A stretch of 64,000 bases of DNA, from assembly GCA_949752735.1 (NCBI GenBank), contig OX457046.1:38677649-38741648 (forward strand). Reading direction: 5' to 3'. The stretch is from Lumbricus terrestris (Eukaryota; Annelida; Clitellata; Crassiclitellata; Lumbricidae). The notes beneath the pieces are model-generated. The model did not search any database, was not told where the DNA came from, and saw only the letters and a list, made by a program, of their open reading frames with translations. Below are positions 32,011-44,824 of the stretch, piece after piece. The position numbers and the translations under genes were made by a program. Each line of letters begins with the position of its first letter. Position 1 is the stretch's first letter.

Positions 32011-32115
32011 TGCAGTTTAACGTCACTGTGTGGTAACAAATACCACTAGCGACGCCCTCCTCCTTTATCTAAGCTTGGGACTGGCACTGGCAGAGGGCAA
32101 CCAGTGGCGGAGTTA
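32011..32115 (+). repeat. Dispersed repeat K, copy 1
   Basis: The order is GTTTAACGTCACTGTGTGG, then AGCGACGCCCTCCTCC, then GGGACTGGCACTGGCAGAG and CCAGTGGCGGAG. About eleven copies in both orientations are spread over the right half of the window. No polymerase III boxes or TIRs were seen, so its class is open. Confidence 0.75.
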
Positions 32116-34185
32116 CAGGCAGAGTGAAAAAGGAACGAGGAGGTTAACAGTCAGAAGCAAAGACAGAGAAACCAAATTCGCATCTTCCACTGACTCATCT
32201 CCGACGTAACTTCGACGAATTACTTGAGATTTTAATTCCACTAACTTCATATGAACCAGATGCCACTCAGTTCCCCAATTCCGCGCTCACCCCATCACCC
32301 TTAAAATCACCAGTATACCCGATACACCACTTTCTTAAATGAAACCGACAACTCTCACTCCTCCGCAGGGCGCGGTCAGCGAAACGGTGCTCCTTATCAC
32401 CCGGGGCATTTTCTCTTGGGCCGCCAAAGATTAAGGGTACTATGCCCACTGCACACGGTCTGGTTCATCTGATGTAAATTTTATTCGTTAAAGTCTGACC
32501 CCCTAATATTACTTCCCTTTGAAGATCCTCGTAAAGGTTAACCTGGCGCGTAATGTTCGGTCTTTGTTCTTATAGGATGGCGTTATTCGGCATCGAATGT
32601 GATGAATCCTGTGAATGAATTAATCGATGTAGTGCATCGTAATGACTTTTTCGAAAGCGTGTCAGGGTTCAACAAGATTCATGCATTTCCAATGGACCTT
32701 TCTCCTATTGAGCGAATATAATCTGCATTCGCTTATTCATCTGTCCACTCATTCGTTCGTTCATTCATTTATAAATAAAATTGAATAATTTATTGATTCA
32801 TTCATTCATTCACTCATCCAGCAGTTTAAAAATAAATTGTTCAATTATTCGCTCATTGAATTGTTCTTTAATTCGTGAATACCCTTCAGTTTTTCCTTCA
32901 TACTTACATACAAACATACATACAAACATTCATACCTACAATACATGCATGCAAACATTTTGTTTTAGCATGTTGCAATGCAGAAAGCAAACGTGAACGA
33001 AAGAGCAATTCCGCGCTCTTCTGCGGGTTGTCCTTTTATAGTGTTACTGGCAGCCGGAACCGAGCCATCGCATGGTTTCTTGGACAACCTTTATGACAAG
33101 ACGCAGCGCTAGTAAGCACGCTAGAGTAGTTTTACTAGACACTTTAGAACATTGCTCTAAAAGATTTAAACTTCGTGTCGCGAAAAGAAGATACCTTTGC
33201 AGATAGAAGACCTGAGACATAGGTGATAAACTTTGCTGCATTATTTATTTAAACATTTTACCACTTAAAAGAGGTGTTTAAGGGTAAGCGTCTCGTGTTT
33301 TGTAATAATGAAAAAGCTTTCGCAAGAAGTGTGTAACGCTGCATTAATGCATTGAAAAATTAATCTAGAGTTTACGTCGTCTTTTGATAACAAAGGCTAT
33401 TGACAACAATTCAGAAAATAAAATTAATAATTATTTATTATTCCAAATTTTATTGTCACCCAATGACAGCAAAGGCCGTTGACGACAATGCAAATAAGTG
33501 TACAAAACATGACATTGTCCTGGTAGTAGGGGAAATCTTGAAAATTATTAATCAGCAGTTTAACGACATCTTATAGCTACAAAGGCTGTTGACGCCTTTA
33601 AAGATTTTAACGTATGTCCATTCACTTTTGTTCAACTGTTCAGCAGTTTTTGTCCTTTTTCTCTCTGTTTTCGTTTCCTTTTTCCGAAGTTTGATGGCAT
33701 CTTATTATACATTTGCACATTTCATGATGTTCACATAATACAACATCTAGGTTACTTAATTAGATTAACATCAAATATTTATCGCATGTTTACAAGCAAT
33801 TTTGAACATTCATTGACCAACAATGAAAATTATGGGCGGATTAGATATTATAACATTAAAATATAAAATCAAAGTATTCATCCATCATTTAGAGACATGA
33901 ACATTGAACAATAATAACAAGAGCAAAATTTTTTCAATGTCTGTTTCATCTAATACAGAATTATTTGGGGGAAAAAACAAACAACCGCACACTCAAAAAA
34001 AAAAAAAAAAAAAAATTAGTAAGAAATTATAGCATCTGAATAGGATTATCAAAAGGTGTCTAAACGGAGCTTCAAAAATCTCACTAATATTCAATTCTTA
34101 AACAGCACATGCATCATAACCGTTCATTCAACACTATATGTGACTCACACGTCGTGACAAAAAGATCCAATACAAATCAAATTGT
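32116..34185. other. Gene-free interval
   Basis: It contains interrupted ATTC and CATA tetranucleotides (32735-32945) and an A-run near 33993-34014. Three degenerate repeats of AAAGGCNGTTGAC spaced ~110 bases occur at about 33400-33590. No gene was recognised. Confidence 0.5.
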
Positions 34186-34380
34186 GGGACGCAGTGGTGT
34201 ATAAGTGGATATGTTCGTTGCCTTGCACCCGAAGGATTGCAGGTTCGAAACCTCCGCAAATCCTTCACTCGCAATTGCTCAGCGCTTTGGCGTGAAACTA
34301 CAATTCAGTGTCCGCGCTGTAGTCGGGAGTGCTTCTGAGCAGGAAATTTTTAAGGGGCGCTATGACAAGTGCACACACAA
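34186..34380 (+). mobile_element. tRNA-derived SINE, family 1
   Basis: Box A-like TGGTGTATAAGTGG is at 34195-34208 and a perfect box B GGTTCGAAACC at 34242-34252. The same body follows (CAATTGCTCAGCGC, GTCCGCGCTGTAGTCGGGAG, GCTTCTGAG), ending in GGGGCGCTATGACA. Confidence 0.88.
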
Positions 34381-34734
34381 GCAAATCAAAGGTACTAGAC
34401 CAGTTAGCAGCTAATTTCAACTATGAATTTTATCTGTGATTAAAACTCATTATTTTCTTTATGAAAACCAATACTTATAAAGCTTAGACTAATCTTAAAC
34501 GTGGTGTCCAAGCCACCGCTCTTCTTGAGGCGAATTACAAATGAACGTTGGTTTTTGGAGTCAGGCTGTTTGAAATTATTGCTTACAAGTTCTTCTTTAT
34601 CTTCCTCTCGTTCTTCATCCTCTTCTCTTGCCACACCACATTCTCAATTTCTTTTCTCCAGCCGCTCTTCGTCTTTGTCCTCGTCCTTCGCTTCGTCCTG
34701 CGGTCACTCATCGTCCTCAAACAGCTCTGCCTGC

Positions 34735-35440
34735 TCCGTCTCCGTCTCCTTCTCCTCCTTCTCCTCCTCCGCCTCCTCCTCCGCCTCCTTCTCTTCATCC
34801 TCCTCCTCCGCCTCCTCCCCGCCTCCTTCTCCTCCTCTTCCTTCTCCTCCACCCCTTCTCCTCCCCTTCATCCTCCCCTTCATCCTCCTCCTCCTTCTCT
34901 TCCTCCTTATTTTCCTCCTCCTCCTTCTTTTCCTCCTCCTCCTTCTTTTTCTCCTCCTCCTTCTCCTCCTTCTCCTCCTCCTTCTTTTCCTCCTCCTCCT
35001 CCTCCTTTTTCCCCTCCTTCTCCTCCTCCTCCTTCTCCCTCCTCCTCCTTCTCCCTCCCCTCCTCCTCCTCTTCCCTCTTTCCTCCTCCTCCTCTTCCTC
35101 TTCCTCCTCCTTCTCCTCCTCCTTCTCCTCCTCCTCCTCCTCCTCCTCATGTTCCTGTTTCTTTGTGCATTCTCGTTCTCTTCTCTTATAATTCCTTTGC
35201 ACTATGCTGCTGCTCATCCTTCTACGGTTTCATGAACAGTTAGTAATCATTGTGTTTTTTTTCTGTTTACTCTTTCTTCCTCATCTCCTATTAATACACC
35301 TCTACTTCCTCTGCTTTCTGTTCTTCTTTTCTCTGCTCAACTTCCTTCTCCTCCTATTCCACCCTTTCCACCAACCCCACTACCTACTCCTCCTATACCT
35401 ACCCTCTCTCCACAGGCTCTTCTCTCGCCGTTCATCCTCT
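34735..35440. repeat. Long polypyrimidine tract (CTC/CTT)
   Basis: About 420 bases (34735-35150) are almost pure C and T on the plus strand, then continue with lower purity to 35440. Mirror symmetry is common in such tracts, so triplex DNA is possible. Several frames on both strands are open and are artefacts (Ser/Pro, Leu, Arg/Glu). Confidence 0.9.
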
Positions 35441-36944
35441 AAACGACAGATAGTCTTGGATATGCATCTTGAATTCCATCAGTGCGATGCGCATCATTAG
35501 CATTCGGCAATGTGGTAAAAAGGTCGACATTTTCTCCTCTCTCTCCTCCTCCTATCTTCTTCCTTCTCATTCTTCTCTCTTCCTCCTCCATCTCCTCTGC
35601 CTCCTCCTCCTTTTCACCGGATTCCTCCCCTATCGCTCTGCTATCCACATCCTTCGCTTCAATTTTCTCCAATACAAATCAGTGTTTGACTCAATACAAA
35701 TCTCCTTCAAATAACGACTTCCAGGCAGAGTTTAAAATTAACGACACCGTGATATAAAAGATCATTTGCGTCGCCTTTCTCCTTATCTTCTTCATTAGTC
35801 CTATTACTTGGGACTGGCAGTACCAGAGTGCAATTAGTGCAGGACAGAGATGAATTAGTATACATATGTAGCATTTTCAATTGCAGAAAACCGGTCAGTG
35901 CGATTATTGTATAGCTGTAGTCTAATTTGTTTGAAAGGTGTCTAATATTCACATATTTAGCATTGTCCAGAATCAAGAGAAACTCTTGGCAACAATTCGC
36001 ACTAAGTAATTGTATGTTATAAATATGACATTATTTAATCTTATACTACACCATGTCGTTTACATCGGTAGAAATCACGTTGAACAATATTTCATTAATT
36101 CTAAAATTTATATAGCGCTTCTTCATGGAGCCTAATCAGAAGCACTCCCGACTCTAGCACGGCAAACTGGACAGTTTTGAGTTTAATAAAAACAAATGTT
36201 TCCGTAAGAACGCCAGGAAGGAGACGTGGCTCTTGTGGGGGCCCAATTCCAGACAACAGGACCCATCAGTATATTAATCTAGTCATTTTAAGTCAAATTA
36301 ATAACAGTAATAATAGCAATATTGTAACTGTCCGTGTGGAATATCTACAGAGCAAACTCATCTGAGTGTTAGCGAAATCATGCTCAACTTAGACCGTAGA
36401 CATACACACCGTTCGAGTGACACCACAAAGCCGTTGACATCGGAAAACTGCTGAAAATGCATTTTCACACGCACATTTTTAAGTGTTGCTGCTGCGACTC
36501 ATTAATATAGGTGAAAGAGGACTATAATCATTTGTTCTCTGTTATCACAAGGTGACGTTAAGATGAAACTTTTATTATCATCGGATACACTGGAATATAA
36601 GTTAAAAGCGCTATCACGACTTCTTATATAAATTAGTGGATAAGCTTAAAAGAGGTGTGTTTTGAAATGCTCTTCATATTTGCGGTTTACGGTTATTAAC
36701 GAACCTTCATCCATCCGTTCATTCATTTCGAGAATTTAGATGGCGCCTCTTCAAGAATCTACTCAGAAGCGCTCCCTGCAGCACAGACACAACTAAAAAT
36801 AATTGAGCAACTTATAGAAAGCAGGTGAATTTAGCCTAGGCACAAGTCGCAAGGTTAGTGTGAGGCCATTCGAGATAGCGGGACTCACAACTAAAAAGGC
36901 TCGGCGCTATCTGGTTGAAGTGCGAGCTCGAGGAAACAAAAATG
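35437..36944. repeat. Tandem segmental duplication, unit 1
   Basis: From ATTCCATCAGTGCGAT onward this unit matches 36945-38908 through many shared blocks. Examples are ACGACTTYCAGGCAGAG, ACGACACCGTGATAT, AATATTCACATATTTAGC and AGTGGATAAGCTTAAA. It includes a pyrimidine-rich stretch, a K copy at 35735-35850, and LINE tail fragments at 36100-36260 and 36712-36944. Diverged by substitutions and indels, so not recent. Confidence 0.8.
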
Positions 36945-37815
36945 CACCTTGCATTCCATCAGCGCGATTCGCATCATTATTATTCGGCAATTTGGTAAAA
37001 AGGTCGGCAGTTTTTCTCCTACTCTTCCTCCTCTTCCTCTTCCTCCTCCTTCTCCTCCTCCTCGTCCTCCATCTCCTACTTCTCCTCCTCCTCTTCCTCC
37101 TCCTCCTCTTCCTTTTCACCACCTTCTTCCCCTACTGCTCCTCCTACCCCCCATCCTTCGTTTCCATTTTCTCCGATACAATTCAGTTTTGACTCAGTAC
37201 AAATCTCCTTCGAATAACGACTTTCAGGCAGAGTTTAAATTTAACGACACCGTGATATTAACTAAAAATCATTAGCGGCGCCCTATTCCTTCTCTTTGTT
37301 ATTACTTGGGACTGGCACTTCCATAGTGCAATTAGTGCAGGACTGAGATGAATAATTATTGGTAGCACTTTAATTATTGTAGCAAAGTCGGTCAGTGCGA
37401 TTATTTTATAGCAGTTGTCTAATTTGTTTGAAAGGTGTCTAATATTCACATATTTAGCATTGTCCAGAATCATGAGAAACTCTTGGTAACAATTCGTACT
37501 AGTAATTATATGTTATAATTATGACATTGTTTAATTTTATACTACACCATGTCGTCTATTTCAGTAGAAATCACGTTGAACAATATTTAATTCATTCTGA
37601 AATTTATATAGCACTTCTTCATGAAGCCTAATCAGAAGCACTCCCGACTCTAGCACGGCAAAAAGGACAGTTTTGAGTTTAATGAAAAAATCAGTAAGAA
37701 CACCAGGAAGCACACGTAGCTCCTGTGGGGGCCAATTCCAGACAACCGGACCCATCAGTATTAATAATATAGTCATTTAAGAAAATTGATAATAATAATG
37801 ATGATGATGATGATA

Positions 37816-37852
<37 letters not shown>

Positions 37853-38139
37853 AATTTTGAAACCCTTGGACCCATCAACGACGAGGGCTTATCTTTCCTT
37901 TCTGCTTTGGGACAAAGCATGAGCACCGCAACTGGGGACGTCCGCGAAACGTCATATCTGTTCCAACGCCTGTCGGTAACGATTCAGCGATTCAACTATG
38001 TCGCTTTTAGGGGTACCTTTTCCAACTGGGACCTTGACGAATAGGGTCCATTCCAGACAAATTTGCTTTTATCGAGAGAGTTGAAGTCCCCGAGGGATCA
38101 TGTTTACCTCGGGGCAAAAAAAAAAATAAAAAATAAAAA

Positions 38140-38176
<37 letters not shown>

Positions 38177-38908
38177 TTCTAACTGTCCGTGTGGAATATC
38201 TATAGAGCAAAGTCTTGGCGAAATCATGCGCAATTCAGACCATAGGCATACAACCGTTCGAGAGACACCATACAGCATTTAACATTTGGAAACTGCAAAA
38301 AAATGCATTTTCACGCTTACATTTTTAAAGTGTTACTGCTGCGACTTATAAATAGGCGGAAGAGGGCAAGATTAGATTACCTGCATGCATAACATTTATA
38401 CTCGAATTGTACCGGCGGACATAAATCTACCACTGGTTGCACTTCCAGTGCCAATTCTAAGCCTATATGTAAATGAGGAGCGCGTATAGTTATTGATCTT
38501 TGTTATTTCACGGTGACGTTAAGTTAAATCTTCTACGATCTTCGAAAAGACATGACTTAGGTTAAAAGTGCTATCACGGCTTTTTATATAAATTAGTGGA
38601 TAAGCTTAAAGAGGTGTGTTTTGAAATGCTCTTCATATTTGCGGCTAACGGTTATTAACGAACATTCATTCATTCATCCATTCATTCATTTTGAGAATTT
38701 AGATGGCGCATCTTCAAGAAACCTACTCAGAGGCGCTCCCAGCCCAGCCACAGCCAAAAAAGTAGGAATTGAGATACTTAAAAAATGCATGGGAATGTAG
38801 CCTATGCATAAGTTGCAAGGTTAGTTGGAGGCCATTCCAGATAGCGGGACCCACAACAGAAAAGGCTCGGCGCTGTCTGGTAGAAGTGCGAGCTCGCGGA
38901 ACCAAAAG
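36945..38908. repeat. Tandem segmental duplication, unit 2
   Basis: Same block order as unit 1. It differs mainly by an extra ~330-bp segment at about 37862-38175 bounded by (AAT)n runs. It contains K copies at 37230-37345 and (reversed) 38425-38540 and a LINE tail at 37600-37760. Confidence 0.8.
37797..38177 (-). mobile_element. Unit-2-specific insertion between AAT tracts
   Basis: Absent from unit 1 at the corresponding place. Two (AAT)n tracts (37797-37852 and 38138-38177) enclose about 280 bases of unique sequence. On the minus strand it would run from GCCCCGAGG to TTTCAAAATTGT followed by (ATT)n, which looks like a retroposon with an ATT tail. Family not recognised. Confidence 0.45.
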
Positions 38909-39090
38909 CTCCCCCGTTGTCGCAGAGCGAAGAGTTCGACGGGCTGGAAGGTCGGAGACAGGTCGACAAAGGCTAGACATACATGTACATGTATGATGGA
39001 GCAAAATCAAGGAGGCATCGTCAAACAAGTGCAGCAACTCGGCAGGAGATGCGCTGTGAAACAAGTAGCCAGTGAAAAACCTCAAGCATA
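38670..39090 (-). mobile_element. LINE 3' fragment, CR1-like
   Basis: The minus strand encodes LLVPRARTSTRQRRAFSVVG then PAIWNGLQ, the same C-terminal block as in 4094-5035 (FSVVGPVVWNGLP). It ends with the shared tail at 38695-38745. The frame upstream is decayed. Confidence 0.75.
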
Positions 39091-39356
39091 TATAAGCAGA
39101 GTTGCCTTTGTTTGATATTTGACATTCTTATATCGAAATTCTAGATTTTATTTACATTATGATTCATATTAAAACTGTTAATTTTACCGTTTCTATTCTC
39201 CAATATTTTTTGCTTTGAATCTTTCTCTGACTTTTTGAATTGCTTATGATATTACGCAGAGTGATGAATCGAGAGTTTGATTACATCTTGCGGCAACCAA
39301 GCACTTTGACGTTGACAAAAACTATTTCATCATGCTGCAGCTAATGCCTTTAAACA

Positions 39357-39431
39357 AGTAGTAGTAGCAGTTGTTGTTGTGGTGGTGGCAGTAGTAGTAG
39401 TAGTAATTGTAGTAGTAGTAGTAGTAGTAGC

Positions 39432-39472
<41 letters not shown>

Positions 39473-39930
39473 CAGCAGCAGCAGCAGTAGTAGTAGCAGC
39501 AGCAGCAGGCAGTAGTAGTAGTAGTAGCAGTAGTAGTAGTAGTAGTATCAGCAGCAGCAGTAGTAGTAGCAGCAGCAGCAGGCAGTAGTAGTAGTAGTAG
39601 CAGTAGTAGTAGTAGTAGCAGCAGGCAGTAGTTTTGGTGGTGGTGATAGTGGTTGTAGTGGTAGTAGTGGTTGTAGCTCCTGTTGTTTTTGATGTAGTAG
39701 TAGTAGTAGTTGTTGACGTAGTAGTAGTTGTTATTGATGTTGTAGTTGTTTTCGTAGTAGTAGTGGTGGTGGTGGTAGTGGTAGTAGTAGCAGTAGCAGT
39801 AGCGGCAGTAGTAGTAGGAAGAAGACGTGGAAGATGAGGAGGAATAGCAGTAGCAGTTGTAGTAGTAGGAGGAGGACGAGGAAGAGGAGGAGGAATAGCA
39901 GTGGCAGTAGCAGTAGCAGTAGTAGGAGCG
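39357..39930. repeat. Compound trinucleotide tract (AGT, AGC, GTT, GGA)
   Basis: About 570 bases of AGT/AGC blocks. AGCAGCAGGCAGTAGTAGTA recurs three times near 39500-39630, followed by GTT/GTA and AGGAGGA parts. Confidence 0.95.
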
Positions 39931-41130
39931 TCGCTCTCCACGTTCGAGTTGGGATTCAGACTTGCACTCTATGCCAAATAGCGAGCATTGGTGGAGTTAG
40001 CACAATTTACCCAAATGGCTATCGGAGCTAGTGCATGTCGAGGCAACGTGCTAATATAGCGGCGGAAGAGCCAACTATAAAGGTGTCTAATGAGATTGCA
40101 ATACGTGATGGATATTTCTCGCGCTCAGAAGTATTTTGTGGAGGCCAGACACTTTGAAATCAACTCATCTACAGCCTAAAATTTGGCTAAGTCAATGGCT
40201 TTTGTATTATGCAAATTAAATGCTTGAATTAAAAATCACCCAACTGCGTTAAAGAATGACAATCTTTTTGGTAGCAAATTAATATTGGAAGGAGGTCATA
40301 GACTTATTCTAAGTATACATTGTCCAATAAGATGTTGAATTACTGCAATCTTTATTGTGCAGCTCTGACGTACATATATACACGAGCAAAGTAGAAATTA
40401 CGAGCTGATCGTTTTTAGCTGTTAACAAGTGAGAGTGGTGGCTGATATGCGGTAATGATCGTAGGAGTGATTACAGTAATTAAAAACGAGAGCATTCCAC
40501 GCGATTGGCTTATTACGATTCGCAAAGAAATGCATTCTCGAAATTGTAAAGACACAATTTATTATGCAAGCGAACGACTTAAAATTCAACAAAAGAACGC
40601 TTTAATATTTCTGCATTGAGATAATTTTAATGCGTGAATTTTTAATTATATATTTAAGATAGGATTTCATTGGACACCTTCAAACAAACTTAAACTTATT
40701 TTATATATAAAAGTTGATTTGAAGGGGTCCAATGTTATCCTTTTTCGAAACTTAGCATCGGCTGTCGATAATTTAGGGTGTCCAAGACGATCGTTATTCA
40801 ATAAGCATAATAAAACACCTTTAATTAATATTATTCTAACATTCATCCGCTTCCTTCTTTGTTTCTCGGTTTATTTTTTTAGTTTTCCGTGGTTAACACG
40901 ATTTTGAGTCGGCAACGTTTGGCCGGTGGCACTATCGATCAGAGGCTGTTGACGTCTTCAGCGCTTCTCAGTATTTCATTTCGTTCCTCTTTAACATTTC
41001 GCCTGCTGCTTTCACTTTATTGGCTACTATAATTCTGTGTCTGATAGGATCTCGAGGCGGCGGTTGTTGTCATTCTTTTTAACAATTGGAGTATTACTTA
41101 ATTATACATATAGACATCTGCACACTTTAA

Positions 41131-41138
<8 letters not shown>
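39931..41138. other. Gene-free interval with one foldback
   Basis: No coding content was recognised. The AAAGGTGTC motif occurs at 40079-40087, and a near-palindromic foldback is at 40668-40732. Confidence 0.5.
40668..40732. repeat. 65-bp imperfect foldback
   Basis: The arm ATTGGACACCTTCAAAC pairs with the complement of GATTTGAAGGGGTCCAAT. About 20 of 23 arm positions pair around an AT-rich 18-base loop. The outer arm contains a variant of the dispersed AAAGGTGTC motif, so it is more likely a collapsed transposon than a microRNA. Confidence 0.7.
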
Positions 41139-41190
<52 letters not shown>

Positions 41191-41260
41191 AAGACACGCA
41201 CGCACACGCGCACATGCCCACACACACAAACGCACGCACACGCATACATGCACACATTAT
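41130..41260. repeat. (AT)n then CA-rich tract
   Basis: An AT run to 41187, then ACGCACACG-type repeats. Confidence 0.9.
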
Positions 41261-42395
41261 TTTTATTGCATCATAAATCGACACTGGCTCTTTTCTCTTG
41301 ACTTAATGATTGCATTACTTTTTCACTCCATCGGTACTTTTCCGTTTCTTGGCCATAATAGGCTCTTATAAATTATGTATTTTCATACCCAGATTTTCCT
41401 GCCTCATAAGCCCTCCTTTCTTTTCTATATGGTCCTCCAGGTTCTCATAAACTAGTAACTCTCTTTAACCTAATTACAAGTCTACATAGCGAAGTATTTA
41501 TTTAACTAGATTGTCGACAATCATTCGTCTCAGATTTCTCACATTTGCAAGCAGTGAACGATATGTATAATTATTCATTAATAAAATTACAGGTAGAATT
41601 GAACATCAGCGTGGCAAATAAGGCAAGCTATTTAACCATTGACTAGAGGCTTAATCAACTATTATATCAATGCCAATGCTATTCTATAGTATTTTTTTCT
41701 ATTACAAAATCTATTCAAAATCATGAATCCTATACATTGAAATATTCACACAAAAAAACATGTGACTAGCAGTTATAAGAACCAAATGTACTAGTAACAT
41801 TATTAGTCATCGTTTCTAATCAGTATTCAATACTAAAAACACAAGTCAATATGAATCTCGATAATATTACGTTGAAAGAGACTTAATTTGCCGTATTCGT
41901 GGATCAGGATTCGAACACGGGTTATGATATGACATCTCTACTCTATTCACCACTATCCAACTGTAGCAACCATTTCTATTATCACTGCAAAGAAAGGATA
42001 TAAATGGAGACAGTCTTTTTTGGCTGATAATATTATGCTTTTTCAAGGACAGACCGACATTAATAGCTTCAGTAACCCGCAATGCTGGTGACTATTAATA
42101 GATTAATTCCTAGCTAAATGGTTGTGAAAATTTAAGAGACAACTTTCAATCCTCTGGCATGAGCCTTGTCTATTATTTTAAAGCTCATGTGTTCAGAGAT
42201 CTTGTACCGTCTCTGAACAAAGTTTTAAAGGTGTCTAAAGCAGCTGACGACAAATCAAAATAATGTACAATTCAATGAAAAGGAAACATTATGTTCTACG
42301 AAACACTCCATAAAAATAGGTGTTGGAGCATTATCATAGTCAATATCACTACTCATATTGCCTGTGGCATTGGTAGGGATAGTATTTTTGGAATT
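41261..42395. other. Gene-free interval with possible tRNA-like remnant
   Basis: On the minus strand at about 41895-41975, GTGTTCGAATCC resembles a box B, and TAGTGGTGAATAG (about 45 bases upstream on that strand) resembles a box A. This may be an old SINE head. Nothing else was recognised. Confidence 0.35.
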
Positions 42396-42399
42396 TGTA

Positions 42400-42451
42400 G
42401 TAATAGTTGTAGTAGCAGTAGCAGTAGCAGCAGCAGTTGTTGTAATAGTAG

Positions 42452-42511
<60 letters not shown>

Positions 42512-42594
42512 TAGCAGTAGTAGTAGTAGTAGTAGCAGTAGTAGTAGTAGTAGTAGCAGTAGCAGTAGCAGTAGTAGTAGCAGTAGCAGTAGCG

Positions 42595-42625
<31 letters not shown>

Positions 42626-42910
42626 TAGCAGTAGCAGTAGCAGCAGTAGCAGTAGCAGTAGCAGTAGCAGTAGCAGTAGTAGTAGCAGTAGCAGTAGCGG
42701 CAGCAGCAGTAGCAGCAGCAGCAGCAGTAGCAGTAGCAGTAGCAGCAGTAGCAGTAGCAGTAGCAGTAGCAGTAGCAGTAGCAGTAGCAGTAGCAGTAGC
42801 AGTAACAGTAGCAGTAGCAGTAGTAGTAGTAGTAGTGGTAGTTTTAGTAGGATGAGCAGCAGCAGCAGTAGCAGTGGTTGTTATAGCAATAGCAGTTGCA
42901 CTAGCAGAAG
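42400..42910. repeat. Compound (AGT)/(AGC) trinucleotide tract with higher-order repeat
   Basis: About 510 bases of AGT and AGC. A ~110-bp arrangement including AGCGGCAGCAGCAGTAGCAG appears twice (about 42588 and 42697), so part of the tract was duplicated as a block. Confidence 0.95.
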
Positions 42911-43232
42911 TGCAGATACATGACATGAGCATTGTGCAGTGACAGTAACACTAATCGCCATTGCAGCAGAGGCAGCTGCAGTCGAATAATTGCGAGTCGT
43001 ATAATATATGAGTTTTAGCGTTAAATACTTTCACTATTATTATTGCTATTTAGCCTATTTTGTTATTGTTACTTTTATTTTTATTTTGCTGAGTTACTGG
43101 ATTATACGGAAATCGTAATTTTCGCTTACTAATTTTATTTATATTATTTATTATTAATATTATTGTTATTATCATCATCATTATCATTATCATTATGACC
43201 ATGATTATTAGGATCTAATATAGCGCGATTCC

Positions 43233-43485
43233 CTTAATCAACCCCCCCCCCCGTTCTCTTCCTTACCTCTTCTCCCACCTTCTCTTCTTCCTACTCCGCC
43301 TCTCTCTCTATCTTCCTCATGCGAATTAACTCTTCATCCACATGGCTGTGTTCTCCATTCATTCTCAATGGTCAGATTGCGATCTAATGTGGTGGAACGG
43401 AAGGACGTTGGAATGAGACTATATATACGCACCAGATGTCTGGAATCAATTACGGATCTTAGCATCTCTCTTCTTCAGCGGTGCG
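43233..43485. other. Pyrimidine-rich spacer
   Basis: C-run near 43243-43252 and CTTCTC-rich sequence to 43320. No gene. Confidence 0.5.
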
Positions 43486-44330
<845 letters not shown>

Positions 44331-44652
44331 CAGAGAGGAACATCTGACAGGTTGGTGGAACTGATAATTGCCGATAATAGCGTTAATAATGAGTTTCCGT
44401 AAGACCGAGTTTCTTTCGCGCGAAGACGAGAGATGACCCCCTCGCCCCTCCGTAATATGATCTGTCATTAAAAACTCATGATTAATAAATGGGAACAAAG
44501 TTCATTTCGGCGTAATGCCATGTGCTAATCATGCAAGGGTGTGGTTATGATGTGGTGTGAATTCGCTTTGTAGATCGAGTGAACAGAATGAGTTTATGCA
44601 ATGCGATTAATGATATTATATCCAATGTCGAGACATCGAATATAATTATATC

Positions 44653-44688
44653 GTCGTCGTCGTCACCACCACCATAATCATCGTCATT

Positions 44689-44766
<78 letters not shown>

Positions 44767-44824
44767 GTCGTCGTCATCATCATCATCGTCGTCGTCGTCG
44801 TCGTCGTTGTCGTCGTCGTCGTCG
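44653..44824. repeat. (ATC)n/(GTC)n trinucleotide tract
   Basis: Blocks of GTC, ATC and GTC. The minus strand reads poly-Asp. Confidence 0.95.

Noticed and set aside
34501..35243. Six overlapping long frames rich in Ser/Pro, Leu, Arg or Glu
   Set aside because: All arise from the polypyrimidine tract and overlap in every frame on both strands.
42255..42932. Three long frames (poly-Ser, poly-Val/Ala, poly-Thr/Ala)
   Set aside because: AGT/AGC tract read in different frames.
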